NCBI GenBank assembly: GCA_963643985.1
Contig: CAVINP010000008.1
Span: 1-39,307 of the forward strand
Direction of reading: 5' to 3'
Length of the DNA: 39,307 bases
From: SFTH01 sp963643985
GTDB lineage: Bacteria > Bacillota > Clostridia > Christensenellales > Aristaeellaceae
Under the pieces are notes generated by a model, which was not told the origin of the DNA, ran no database searches, and saw only the letters and a program-made list of their open reading frames with translations. A program made the position numbers and the translations under genes. Shown here piece by piece: positions 24,836-37,192 of this stretch (the first letter of the stretch is position 1; every line of letters starts with the position of its first letter).

Positions 24836-24864
24836 ATTATAAGACTTCAGGTGTAATCCGTCAA
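24836..24864 (-). promoter_or_regulatory. Promoter of the structured RNA
   Basis: Minus-strand TTGACG (24864-24859) and a perfect TATAAT (24841-24836), spacer 17. The expected start, about 7 bases after the -10, falls at 24829, which is where the closing stem of the RNA begins. It lies just past the stop of glmS. Confidence 0.85.
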
Positions 24865-24876
24865 GTTTATTCCTAT

Positions 24877-26715
<1,839 letters not shown>

Positions 26716-26781
26716 ATGGCTTTATCCTCCGAATACCCTCGTATTATTTTATATATTTCTTATTTCAGATAAGACATATGT

Positions 26782-26810
26782 ATTTTATGCGATATTGCGG
26801 CATATGTCAA
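26782..26810 (-). promoter_or_regulatory. Promoter of glmS
   Basis: Minus-strand TTGACA (26810-26805) and TAAAAT (26787-26782), spacer 17, about 60 bases before the glmS start. Confidence 0.8.
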
Positions 26811-26882
26811 CCTAAAAAACGATGTACTGTATTGTGCGTCATTAAAATAACACCAAATTGCTGTGAAGCTATCGTATTTCTG

Positions 26883-26891
26883 TGCTATAAT
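26883..26891 (+). promoter_or_regulatory. Extended -10 promoter of the penicillin-binding protein gene
   Basis: TGCTATAAT (26883-26891) is a perfect extended -10; no good -35 is present at the right distance. It lies 46 bases before the ATG. Confidence 0.65.
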
Positions 26892-26937
26892 ATATGATGT
26901 ATAGTAATCTGGGTTTATGTACAGCTCTGGAGGAAAT

Positions 26938-29340
26938 ATGAGTTTAAAATACGCTGTATTCAAGCCCCGCGAAAGTGCACGCGGGTTTATCTTCTCTGTG
27001 GTGGTCATGACGGTCAAAATGCTCGTCTTTGCCGTGCTGCTGATCGGCATCTGTGCCGGCGGCGTGGTTGGCGGCGTGGCCAAGGCGTGGATCGATACCT
27101 GTCCGAGCCTTGATATCGACAAAATCGGCACGCAGTCCCTCACTTCCTTTATTTATGATTCAAACGGCGATCTGGTGACCGAGTTCAAAGGCTCTGAGAA
27201 CCGCATCTATGTGGAATATGAAGAAATCCCTCAGAAGCTGATCAATGCGGTCATTGCCATCGAGGATGCGCGTTTCTACGAGCATCACGGCGTGGATATC
27301 AAGCGCATCGGCGGCTCGCTGATTCACAACCTGACCGGCGGCAACCTGCAGGGTGCGTCCACCATCACCTGCCAGCTGGTCAAGCTGACGCTGCTCAACA
27401 GTGACCAGACCTACAAGCGCAAAGTACAGGAAGCCTATCTGGCACTGCAACTGGAGGAGACCTTCACCAAGGAACAGATTCTGGAGGCCTACCTGAACGT
27501 CATTTACCTGGGCGGCAGCAACTATGGCGTGAAGATCGCCGCACAGGACTATTTCGGCAAGGATCTGGAGGATCTGACGCTGCGCGAGTGCGCCTGCATC
27601 GCGTCCATTATCCGAAACCCCTACCGTTACAATCCGCGCCGCAACTACTACGTCTATGACGATTCGCACCTGATCGATGACCGCACCGACTATGTGCTCA
27701 GCGAAATGCACGATCAGGGTCTGATCACCGACGAGGAATACGCTCAGGCACTTGACGAACAGCTGGTGGTGCTCGAACAGTCCACGGCCTCCTCGGATGC
27801 GATGTACGACAATGCATACTACGTCGAATATTCCATCTACGACGTGGTGACCAAGATGCTGCGCGTTGAAGGTCTGGAGGATACTTCCTCCAACCGCAGC
27901 AGCATGGAGACCAAACTGCGCAACGGCGGCTACAAGGTATTCACCTCGCTCAATCCCGAGGTTCAATCCGCCGTTCAGGACACGATATCCAACTGGTCGA
28001 ACTACCCCAGCATGCGCCACGCCAACGACTCATCGACCCAGTCTTCGCTCGGCGGCGGCGAGTATCTGACGGTGGTACAGCCGCAGGTCTCGGCGGCCGT
28101 CATCAACTGGCATACGGGTGAACTTGTCGCCGTGGTCGGCGGCCGCAGCGAACCGGTGCAGAAAAAGCAGCTCAACCGTGCCTATCAGTTACAGATGCCG
28201 GTCGGGTCATCGATCAAACCGCTCTCCATATACGGACCGGCGTTTGACATGGGCTACTCCCCCGGCACGCCGGTACTGAACATGCCGATTGAGATCGAAG
28301 GCTGGAACAGTTCCAACGGTTACCCGAGCAACTTCTCTGGCGACTCGTTCACGGGCGTGGAATCCATGCGTGTGGCACTGAACAAGTCTCACAACACCTC
28401 GGCGGCACATGTGCTGATGGACTATGTCGGCATCGAGAACTCCGTCACCTACCTGCTCAAGCTCGGCATTGACGCCGACCACATACTGGCAACGGGCGCG
28501 GGTCTGGCGCTGGGTTCCTCGGGCATATCGGTAATCGAGCTGGCTACGGCCTACGGTGCCATCGCCAACTCCGGCACCTACCTTGAATCCTACGCCTTTA
28601 CGCAAGTGCTCAACTCCGACGGTACGGTCTACATCGACGTTTCCGAGGTCCAGGAAACCCGCCAGGTGTTCAAGCCCTCCACGGCCTACCTGCTGGTGGA
28701 TTGTCTCAAGGGCTGCGTCTCCTCGGAAGGCACGGGTTCAAGCGCCAAGTTCGGCAATCTGACCGTTGCTGGCAAGACCGGCACGAACAGTGACAACATC
28801 GGCGTGACCTTTGCGGGCATGACCGGCTACTATGCGGGTGCGGTCTGGATCGGCTCGGACTATTACAAACCTCTCGAATCCAGTGCCACAGGCGGCAACA
28901 GCGCCGCACCGCTCTGGGCGGCCATCATGAGCCGGGTACACACGTTGACCGGCTGCACGGCCGACCGTGAGATCATATCCGGCACGGCCGCGGACTACGG
29001 GCTCTATCCCAGCACGGTCTGCGGCGTATCGGGCATGCTGCCCACTTCGGCCTGTGAGAATGATGTCAACGGCTACGGCCTTAACACCGACTACTACACA
29101 GCGGACACGCTGCCCACGACCTACTGCAACATGCACCGTGCCGTAACGCTCTGCCGCGTATCGGGCATGGTCGCCTCGGACTACTGCCGTGACACGGTCG
29201 TGGTCGGCATCATCTACATTCCGGAGGGACATCCGCTCAGATATGCCTCGGATATGGATGTTGTGCAGAGCTACTTCCACGGTGCGTCCACCAGCGAATA
29301 CTCCGTCGGCCTGGGTGTCTGCACAAGCTGCCGGAACTGA
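26938..29340 (+). CDS. Class A penicillin-binding protein (PBP1A type)
   Basis: The 800-residue bifunctional wall synthase has one N-terminal membrane helix (about residues 20-48), a GT51 glycosyltransferase domain with IAIEDARFYEHHG (catalytic Glu109) and GASTITCQLVK, and a transpeptidase domain with SSIK (Ser424, Lys427), SHN (484-486) and KTG (from Lys613). It polymerises lipid II and crosslinks glycan outside the membrane. The C-terminal 120 residues hold several cysteines in repeated short units (YPSTVCGVSGMLPTSAC, CRVSGMVASDYC, VCTSC), possibly disulfides. The ATG at 26938 has GGAGG 4 bases upstream. An upstream in-frame ATG at 26917 is within the ribosome-binding region. Confidence 0.95.
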   Translation: MSLKYAVFKPRESARGFIFSVVVMTVKMLVFAVLLIGICAGGVVGGVAKAWIDTCPSLDIDKIGTQSLTSFIYDSNGDLVTEFKGSENRIYVEYEEIPQKLINAVIAIEDARFYEHHGVDIKRIGGSLIHNLTGGNLQGASTITCQLVKLTLLNSDQTYKRKVQEAYLALQLEETFTKEQILEAYLNVIYLGGSNYGVKIAAQDYFGKDLEDLTLRECACIASIIRNPYRYNPRRNYYVYDDSHLIDDRTDYVLSEMHDQGLITDEEYAQALDEQLVVLEQSTASSDAMYDNAYYVEYSIYDVVTKMLRVEGLEDTSSNRSSMETKLRNGGYKVFTSLNPEVQSAVQDTISNWSNYPSMRHANDSSTQSSLGGGEYLTVVQPQVSAAVINWHTGELVAVVGGRSEPVQKKQLNRAYQLQMPVGSSIKPLSIYGPAFDMGYSPGTPVLNMPIEIEGWNSSNGYPSNFSGDSFTGVESMRVALNKSHNTSAAHVLMDYVGIENSVTYLLKLGIDADHILATGAGLALGSSGISVIELATAYGAIANSGTYLESYAFTQVLNSDGTVYIDVSEVQETRQVFKPSTAYLLVDCLKGCVSSEGTGSSAKFGNLTVAGKTGTNSDNIGVTFAGMTGYYAGAVWIGSDYYKPLESSATGGNSAAPLWAAIMSRVHTLTGCTADREIISGTAADYGLYPSTVCGVSGMLPTSACENDVNGYGLNTDYYTADTLPTTYCNMHRAVTLCRVSGMVASDYCRDTVVVGIIYIPEGHPLRYASDMDVVQSYFHGASTSEYSVGLGVCTSCRN

Positions 29341-29350
29341 TTACTCCATA

Positions 29351-29386
29351 GGATGCTGCCTCAAAGACGGGACAGCATCCTTTTTT
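29351..29386 (+). terminator. Terminator after the penicillin-binding protein gene
   Basis: GGATGCTG (29351-29358) pairs with CAGCATCC (29373-29380), followed by six T residues. Confidence 0.92.
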
Positions 29387-29429
29387 CAGCCTTTTATTTT
29401 TGAAGTCGCGTTTCATTTTAATATGAATA

Positions 29430-29438
29430 TGCTATAAT
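29430..29438 (+). promoter_or_regulatory. Extended -10 promoter of uvrBA
   Basis: TGCTATAAT (29430-29438), about 40 bases before the uvrB ATG; the -35 region is poor. No LexA/DinR-type box is seen next to it. Confidence 0.65.
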
Positions 29439-29478
29439 ACCGCACATAAAGCAGAGATACGAGAACGGAGGTCTGCCC

Positions 29479-31491
29479 ATGTTCAAGCTTCATTCGGAAT
29501 ATGCGCCCACGGGCGATCAGCCCAAGGCCATCGAGCAGCTGACGCATGGCCTTGAAAAAGGGCTGAAGCATCAGGTGCTGCTGGGCGTGACCGGCTCGGG
29601 TAAGACCTTCACCATGGCCAACATCATCAAGAATGCCAACCGTCCAACGCTGGTGATCGCGCACAACAAAACGCTGGCTGCGCAACTGGCGGCGGAGTTT
29701 CGGGAGTTCTTTCCCGAAAATGCCGTGGGCTACTTTGTCTCCTACTATGACTACTACCAGCCTGAGGCCTATATTCCCTCTACCGACACCTTTATCGAAA
29801 AGGATTCGGCAGTCAATGACGAGATCGACCGCATGCGCCACAGTGCCACTGCATGGCTGGCCGAGCGGCGCGACGTGATCATTGTCGCCTCCGTCAGCTG
29901 CATCTACGGTCTGGGCAGTCCGGAAGAATACGAGGATCTGTCCGTCTCGCTGCGCGAGGGCATGACACTGGATATCAGCGAGCTGCTCGATCAGCTGGTC
30001 GAGATTCAATATACGCGCAATGATTTTGAATCCGAGCGCGGCACGTTTCATGTGCGCGGCGATGTGGTCGAGATCATTCCCGCTGCGGCCCAGGACAAGG
30101 CCATCCGCATAGAGTTCTTCGGCGACGAGATCGAGCGCATATCCGAGATCGAGATCGTCTCCGGTCGCGTTCTGCGCTGCATGAACCACGTGATGATCTT
30201 CCCTGCCTCACACTACGCCATTGCACGCGACAAGCTGGATGCCTGCATACGGCAGATCGAAACCGATCTGGATGATCGTCTCGCAGATCTGAAGGCAAAC
30301 GGGCGCCTGCTGGAAGCGCAGCGGCTGGAGCAGCGCACAAGATACGACATCGAAATGATGCGCGAAATCGGCTATTGCAGCGGCATCGAAAATTATTCCC
30401 GCTACTTTGACGGACGGCGACCCGGCGAGGCGCCGTTTACGCTGCTGGACTATTTCCCCAAGGATCTTTTAATCATGATCGACGAGAGCCACATGACCGT
30501 CCCGCAGATTCGCGCCATGTACAACGGCGACTACGCCCGAAAACAGACACTGGTGGATTACGGCTTCCGCCTGCCTGCGGCCTTTGACAACCGTCCGCTG
30601 AAGTTTTATGAGTTTGAGCAGAAAGTCGATCAGGTCATCTACGTTTCGGCCACACCCGGTCCCTACGAACTGGAGCATCAGCAGCAGATCGTCGAGCAGA
30701 TCATTCGTCCGACCGGCCTGATCGATCCGGAAATCGTCGTGCGCCCCGCCACCGGCCAGGTCGATGACCTCTTGGGCGAAATACGCACGGCAACACAGGC
30801 GGGCGGTCGCGTGCTCGTTACCACGCTGACCAAGCGCATGGCGGAGAGCCTGACGGAATACCTGCGCAATGTGGATGTGCGTGTGGAGTACCTGCACTCG
30901 GATGTGGACACACTCGACCGCATCAAGCTGATACGCGGCCTGCGCATGGGTGAATTTGATGTCCTGGTCGGCATCAATCTTTTGCGCGAGGGTCTGGACC
31001 TGCCGGAGGTGCGCCTCGTGGCCATACTGGATGCGGACAAAGAGGGCTTCCTGCGCTCCGAAAAGTCGCTGATACAGACCATCGGCCGTGCCGCACGCAA
31101 CGTTGACGGGCGAGTCATCATGTATGCCGATGCGCTGACCGACTCCATGAATCGCGCCATCTCGGAGACGAATCGCAGGCGCGAAATCCAGCAGAAATAC
31201 AACGAGGAGCATCACATCACACCGCGCAGCGTACGCTCCGCGGTACGTGCACTGATGGAGGTCAGCCGCGAACCCGACAAGGGGTCCGCACCCAACATGG
31301 ACGACGAGGAACGGCGAATGGCGATCGATCGCCTCGAGGAACGTATGCTGGAGGCGGCGAATAATCTTGACTTTGAAAAGGCGGCTCAGCTGCGCGATCA
31401 GATGCTGGCGCTGCGCGGCGAAAAGCCGATGGCCGATGCCGAAGTCTCGCGTCAGACGCGGCGCGGCAGGGGTCGGGCAAAAAAACACTGA
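29479..31491 (+). CDS. uvrB: Excinuclease ABC subunit B
   Basis: The 670-residue helicase-like protein is the damage-verification subunit of nucleotide excision repair. It has TGDQPKAIEQL at the start, Walker A GVTGSGKT (36-43), the damage-probing hairpin segment YYDYYQPEAYIPSTDTFIEK, DESH as Walker B, the SATPGPYE segment, LLREGLDLPEV and QTIGRAARN of the second helicase half, and a C-terminal UVR motif (ERMLEAANNLDFEKAAQLRD) that contacts UvrC. GGAGG is 8 bases before the ATG. The last residues are basic (RRGRGRAKKH). uvrA follows after 18 bases. Confidence 0.98.
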   Translation: MFKLHSEYAPTGDQPKAIEQLTHGLEKGLKHQVLLGVTGSGKTFTMANIIKNANRPTLVIAHNKTLAAQLAAEFREFFPENAVGYFVSYYDYYQPEAYIPSTDTFIEKDSAVNDEIDRMRHSATAWLAERRDVIIVASVSCIYGLGSPEEYEDLSVSLREGMTLDISELLDQLVEIQYTRNDFESERGTFHVRGDVVEIIPAAAQDKAIRIEFFGDEIERISEIEIVSGRVLRCMNHVMIFPASHYAIARDKLDACIRQIETDLDDRLADLKANGRLLEAQRLEQRTRYDIEMMREIGYCSGIENYSRYFDGRRPGEAPFTLLDYFPKDLLIMIDESHMTVPQIRAMYNGDYARKQTLVDYGFRLPAAFDNRPLKFYEFEQKVDQVIYVSATPGPYELEHQQQIVEQIIRPTGLIDPEIVVRPATGQVDDLLGEIRTATQAGGRVLVTTLTKRMAESLTEYLRNVDVRVEYLHSDVDTLDRIKLIRGLRMGEFDVLVGINLLREGLDLPEVRLVAILDADKEGFLRSEKSLIQTIGRAARNVDGRVIMYADALTDSMNRAISETNRRREIQQKYNEEHHITPRSVRSAVRALMEVSREPDKGSAPNMDDEERRMAIDRLEERMLEAANNLDFEKAAQLRDQMLALRGEKPMADAEVSRQTRRGRGRAKKH

Positions 31492-31509
31492 GAATGAAAG
31501 GCAAATACC

Positions 31510-34356
<2,847 letters not shown>

Positions 34357-34401
34357 AATGCTGCTGCTCTGTAACAACATTTTAAAACATTAAATATCTG
34401 C

Positions 34402-34430
34402 TTGACTTTTAAATCAGCGCTGTTTAATAT
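34402..34430 (+). promoter_or_regulatory. Promoter of the Pro/Thr-repeat membrane protein gene
   Basis: TTGACT (34402-34407) and TAATAT (34425-34430), spacer 17, about 47 bases before the ATG at 34477. Confidence 0.65.
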
Positions 34431-34476
34431 GATACTGTGTATGTGAATCTATCGTGTAGTATGGAGGAGTGTGAAT

Positions 34477-35613
34477 ATGCAAAAGGGATACAAGCGCAAC
34501 GGCAAGGGCATGGCCGTGCTTCGCTTCTTTATCGGCCTGATCGTGATTGCCATCATCATCGGCGTGATCTATTTCTTCCTGAAGAAAGTGGATTATTCCG
34601 ATAAGCTGACCGACCCGGACATCACCGTGCGCCCCTACGTGGAAATGACGGCCAATCCGGAAGCGGAGGTCTCTTTGGATAATACGGACGGCTACGGCGA
34701 AGGCAGCGGAACGGATACCTTTACCGACAGCTTTGACTTCAACGATGACGGCAGCGCCGCATCGAATGACGATGATTTTGTTGACCTGACGCCGACGGAT
34801 ACGCCCGAGCCGACCGAGGCTCCGACGCCCGAGCCGACGGCTGAACCGACCGCCACACCCGAGCCGACGGCCGAACCCACAGCCACACCCGAGCCGACGC
34901 CCGAACCCACAGCCACGCCCGAGCCGACCAGGATTCCGAAGTCCAAGCTTACCAAAGCACGCACCAAGGGCTTTACGATTCCGGATCCTTCCTCTAACGG
35001 CACGGCTGAAATAACCAATTTCTACGTTTCCGAGCCGAACAACAACCGCTACGTCGAGATCACCGGCTACTGCTATCTCAACGATGCAAGCTTTGACGGC
35101 AACGACGTGCAGGCTTATGTGGTCGCCGTGCCTACCTCCGGCAAGGGTACGACACGTGCCTACAAGTTCACGATGACGCAGGGCGTTTCCGGCGATCCGC
35201 ACACCGATGCTGTCTGCAAGAATGCCGACATGACCGACTTCACCGGCGTTTTCACCGTCAGCAAGTACAGGGACGGCGACTATGAACTGGGCGTGGTCAT
35301 CGCCTACACGAAGGACGGCGAGGAAGCCTATGCCTACTTCAAGCTGGGCAAGACCTTCACCGTCAAGGACGGCGCCGTTGTGCAGGATACGGCATCTTCC
35401 TCCGACAGCAGTCAGACATTTGGCAGCAGTGAAGAGGAAGAGGATTCCCGGAACCTGAGCTTCTCGATCTCGACTTCCACCGATACCGAAGATTCTACCA
35501 CGGTGGAAGGCGATACGACGACGTTCGAATCCCCGACAGCAGCGGCCACTGAGGCTCCCAAGACGGACGCCTTCGGTGCGCTGATCGACGACGATACCGC
35601 ATCCATCGGCTAA
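34477..35613 (+). CDS. Membrane-anchored extracellular protein with Pro/Thr repeats
   Basis: I do not recognise a named family for this 378-residue protein. A short basic N-terminus is followed by one membrane helix (about residues 13-35, FFIGLIVIAIIIGVIYFFL), an acidic stretch, a Pro/Thr/Glu repeat region (about 108-150, units such as EPTAEPTATP), a folded region of about 130 residues (ITNFYVSEPNNNRYVEITGY to AYFKLGKTF) and an acidic Ser/Thr-rich tail. This suggests a surface protein with a stalk-like linker, outside the cell. GGAGGAG is 9 bases before the ATG at 34477; a GTG at 34471 is too close. It stands alone with its own promoter and terminator. Confidence 0.8.
   Translation: MQKGYKRNGKGMAVLRFFIGLIVIAIIIGVIYFFLKKVDYSDKLTDPDITVRPYVEMTANPEAEVSLDNTDGYGEGSGTDTFTDSFDFNDDGSAASNDDDFVDLTPTDTPEPTEAPTPEPTAEPTATPEPTAEPTATPEPTPEPTATPEPTRIPKSKLTKARTKGFTIPDPSSNGTAEITNFYVSEPNNNRYVEITGYCYLNDASFDGNDVQAYVVAVPTSGKGTTRAYKFTMTQGVSGDPHTDAVCKNADMTDFTGVFTVSKYRDGDYELGVVIAYTKDGEEAYAYFKLGKTFTVKDGAVVQDTASSSDSSQTFGSSEEEEDSRNLSFSISTSTDTEDSTTVEGDTTTFESPTAAATEAPKTDAFGALIDDDTASIG
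34831..34920 (+). repeat. Three tandem 30-bp coding repeats
   Basis: Units 34831-34860, 34861-34890 and 34891-34920 each begin GAGCCGACG and end CCACACCC or CCACGCCC, coding for EPTAEPTATP-type decapeptides. A partial unit follows at 34921. The units are nearly identical at DNA level, so repeat number may vary between strains. Confidence 0.9.
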
Positions 35614-35632
35614 ATGCCACACTTCCTTTGGA

Positions 35633-35664
35633 GGCTGCAGCGACCGTTGCTGCAGCCTTCTTTT
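35633..35664 (+). terminator. Terminator after the repeat membrane protein gene
   Basis: GGCTGCAGC (35633-35641) pairs with GCTGCAGCC (35649-35657), followed by TTCTTTT. Confidence 0.9.
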
Positions 35665-35731
35665 AAATGCATCATTACAGGTAGAGCCGGAACGGCAATA
35701 TGTTAAATCTTGAAACTCTTCCGTCAAGCAC

Positions 35732-35760
35732 TGGACTTTTGGGTCTGATAGTGCTATAAT
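35732..35760 (+). promoter_or_regulatory. Promoter of the tRNA pair
   Basis: TGGACT (35732-35737) and TATAAT (35755-35760), spacer 17, with TG at the extended -10 position. It is 33 bases before tRNA-Thr. Confidence 0.75.
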
Positions 35761-35792
35761 CTATCATTGTTAGCGACAAGCGATTGTTGCGT

Positions 35793-35868
35793 GCCGATGT
35801 GGCTCAGTTGGTAGAGCAGCCGATTCGTAATCAGCAGGTCAAGGGTTCGAGTCCCTTCATCGGCTCCA
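35793..35868 (+). tRNA. tRNA-Thr (anticodon CGU)
   Basis: A 76-nt cloverleaf: acceptor GCCGATG/CATCGGC, D arm with AGTTGGTAGA, anticodon loop TTCGTAA with CGT at 35826-35828, T arm GGGTTCGAGTCCC, and an encoded CCA end. It reads ACG codons. Confidence 0.97.
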
Positions 35869-35871
35869 TTT

Positions 35872-35948
35872 CGAGGTGTAGCGCAGTTTGGTAGCGCGTT
35901 TGGTTCGGGACCAAAAGGTCGCAGGTTCGAATCCTGTCACCTCGACCA
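35872..35948 (+). tRNA. tRNA-Pro (anticodon CGG)
   Basis: A 77-nt cloverleaf 3 bases after tRNA-Thr: acceptor CGAGGTG/CACCTCG, anticodon loop TTCGGGA with CGG at 35906-35908, T arm CAGGTTCGAATCCTG, encoded CCA. It reads CCG codons. Its 3' end is a possible attachment site for the integrase encoded at 37193-38311. Confidence 0.97.
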
Positions 35949-35956
35949 AAAAGAAG

Positions 35957-35987
35957 CCGGAAATCGTACGATTTCCGGTGTTTTTTT
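35957..35987 (+). terminator. Terminator of the tRNA operon
   Basis: The palindrome at 35957-35978 (CCGGAAATCG and its complement, 2-base centre) is followed by GTGTTTTTTT. Confidence 0.95.
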
Positions 35988-36255
35988 ATGCATAGAGCCT
36001 AAACGGGTGGAAAAAAGCGGATTTTGGAATTGAAACCTAAGTGGGATATGCGACGATAAAAATTGATTTGTGTACTACTCTTTCCTCTTTTTGCACCGGA
36101 GTCGGATGCGGTACAACACTACCAGAAATCAAAGGAATTTTGCGGAATAAAGGTACATTTTCGCCCTGCTAGAATGCAAAATAAACCGGCGCCATCGCGG
36201 CACCGGTTTGAAATTGCGACCGTTTGGTTTTCTCTCGATGTGCGTTTTCTTTTAT
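35988..36255. other. Intergenic stretch without a supported gene
   Basis: No ORF here has a ribosome-binding site or recognisable product. The one structure I see is a GC-rich hairpin at 36183-36209 (AAACCGGCGCC with GGCACCGGTTT), of unknown role. Confidence 0.6.
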
Positions 36256-36297
36256 AAAAAGAGTCAGCTTTTCCCTTTGGATTTGCTGACTCTTTTT
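36256..36297. terminator. Terminator of the SH3-protein gene
   Basis: AAAAAGAGTCAGC (36256-36268) and GCTGACTCTTTTT (36285-36297) form a 13-bp stem with A/T runs on both sides, so it can work on either strand. It is about 55 bases past the stop of the minus-strand gene at 36352. Confidence 0.9.
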
Positions 36298-36351
36298 GTG
36301 CTATTTGTGCGTCACAGACTGCCGCAACTTATGCAACAGCCCTCTTTAGTC

Positions 36352-36819
36352 TTAAATAATTGGCCTCGCCTCGGCCGGCATCTCGATCGGCTTGACCTCA
36401 ATCGGCTTGACCTCAATCGGCTTGACATTGGTCGAGGGCTGGGCCGGCTGCGGCTCTTCTTCCGGCTCATACGGCTCTACTCCCTGATCGTCCGGCTCTT
36501 CCTCGGCTTTAGCCTTGTACTTCACGACGATCTTGTGGCTGCTGAGGTAGCCCGTCCAGCAATAACCCTCATAGGAGATGCCGTTGGACTCGTAGATCAC
36601 GTGGCTCCACTTGCCTTCTTCGCCGATCACTTTCACTGCATAGTTGAAATCGGGGGTCGCGACAACTTCGGCATCCAGATCCGCGGCAGCGCGAATGTTC
36701 AAGCCACTGCGCGCGGAAATGTAACGGGTCTTGCCTTCCGCGGCCGTGCCTTCGGCCATGGCGAACGAGCAACTGAGCACCAGCATCAGTGCGATGAGAA
36801 CTGTCAAAATACGCTTCAT
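36352..36819 (-). CDS. Secreted SH3-domain protein with repeat tail
   Basis: The 155-residue protein has a signal peptide (MKRILTVLIALMLVLSC, likely cut after SFAMA) and one bacterial SH3 domain (about 30-95: ARSGLNIRAAADLDAEVV and SYEGYCWTGYL), a fold that often binds cell-wall peptide. A basic, then acidic, then Pro-rich tail follows (EPDDQGVEPYEPEEEP) with three copies of KPIEV/M near the end. No catalytic domain is attached, so it is probably a wall-binding or scaffold protein. AAGGAG is 9 bases before the ATG. Its role next to tRNA genes and an integrase is not clear; it could be cargo of an integrated element. Confidence 0.85.
   Translation of the reverse strand: MKRILTVLIALMLVLSCSFAMAEGTAAEGKTRYISARSGLNIRAAADLDAEVVATPDFNYAVKVIGEEGKWSHVIYESNGISYEGYCWTGYLSSHKIVVKYKAKAEEEPDDQGVEPYEPEEEPQPAQPSTNVKPIEVKPIEVKPIEMPAEARPII
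36386..36426 (-). repeat. 15-bp tandem repeats coding KPIEV
   Basis: ATCGGCTTGACCTCA occurs at 36386-36400 and 36401-36415 with a partial third copy to 36426 (plus-strand reading). They encode the KPIEV tail of the SH3 protein. Confidence 0.85.
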
Positions 36820-36946
36820 AATCTTTATCTCCTTGTCTTATGTTTTCTGTGGGTGTTTCGTTGTGTTTAAAAGTGACGGGAACCTGAAACCGGCCTCCTC
36901 TCCTCGATTTTTTCCGTTCACAATGAAATAATTACATCGTGATTTT

Positions 36947-36975
36947 AGTTTAGCATCAAATAAGTGATTTGTCAA
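36947..36975 (-). promoter_or_regulatory. Promoter of the SH3-protein gene
   Basis: Minus-strand TTGACA (36975-36970) and TAAACT (36952-36947), spacer 17, leaving a leader of about 120 bases that is otherwise unremarkable. The 36820-37192 stretch has no gene; it holds this promoter and the repeat at 37069-37107. Confidence 0.75.
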
Positions 36976-37068
36976 TAGAAAATGGTCACATTTTTAAAAA
37001 TATTTTCTTGAATGTAAGTGACATTACGTATGGCGTGATTAGTGGTTAGCGTTCAGGGGATAGCTCAT

Positions 37069-37107
37069 GCCTCCCCTGAAAGGGGAGGCGCCGAAGGCGG
37101 AGGGGTT
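37069..37107. repeat. Dispersed repeat, related to the element at 83-187
   Basis: GCCTCCCCT/AGGGGAGGC (37069-37089, loop GAA) repeats the hairpin seen at 141-159 and is followed by GAAGGCGGAGGGGTTA, similar to the right part of the left-end element (GAAGCTGACTGAGGGGTTGG). It appears to be a shorter or partial copy. Confidence 0.7.
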
Positions 37108-37192
37108 AATTGGAAACTGTGTGTTGAGGAGAGTCACAGACCTCTCAGTTGCTGGCACGACAGCTCCTTACAGTTGCGACCGTTTGGGTTGT

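Noticed and set aside
26716..26781. glmS ribozyme in the glmS leader
   Set aside because: The leader from the likely start is only about 60 bases and shows none of the conserved core segments I know for the ribozyme.
29400..29478. LexA/DinR box upstream of uvrB
   Set aside because: No GAAC-N4-GTTC type palindrome is present next to the promoter.
34831..34920. CRISPR-like array
   Set aside because: The 30-bp repeats are directly adjacent with no spacers and encode a Pro/Thr stalk.
36063..36257. 64-codon ORF in the gap after the tRNA genes
   Set aside because: No ribosome-binding site, no recognisable sequence, and it runs over a hairpin; it reads as chance.
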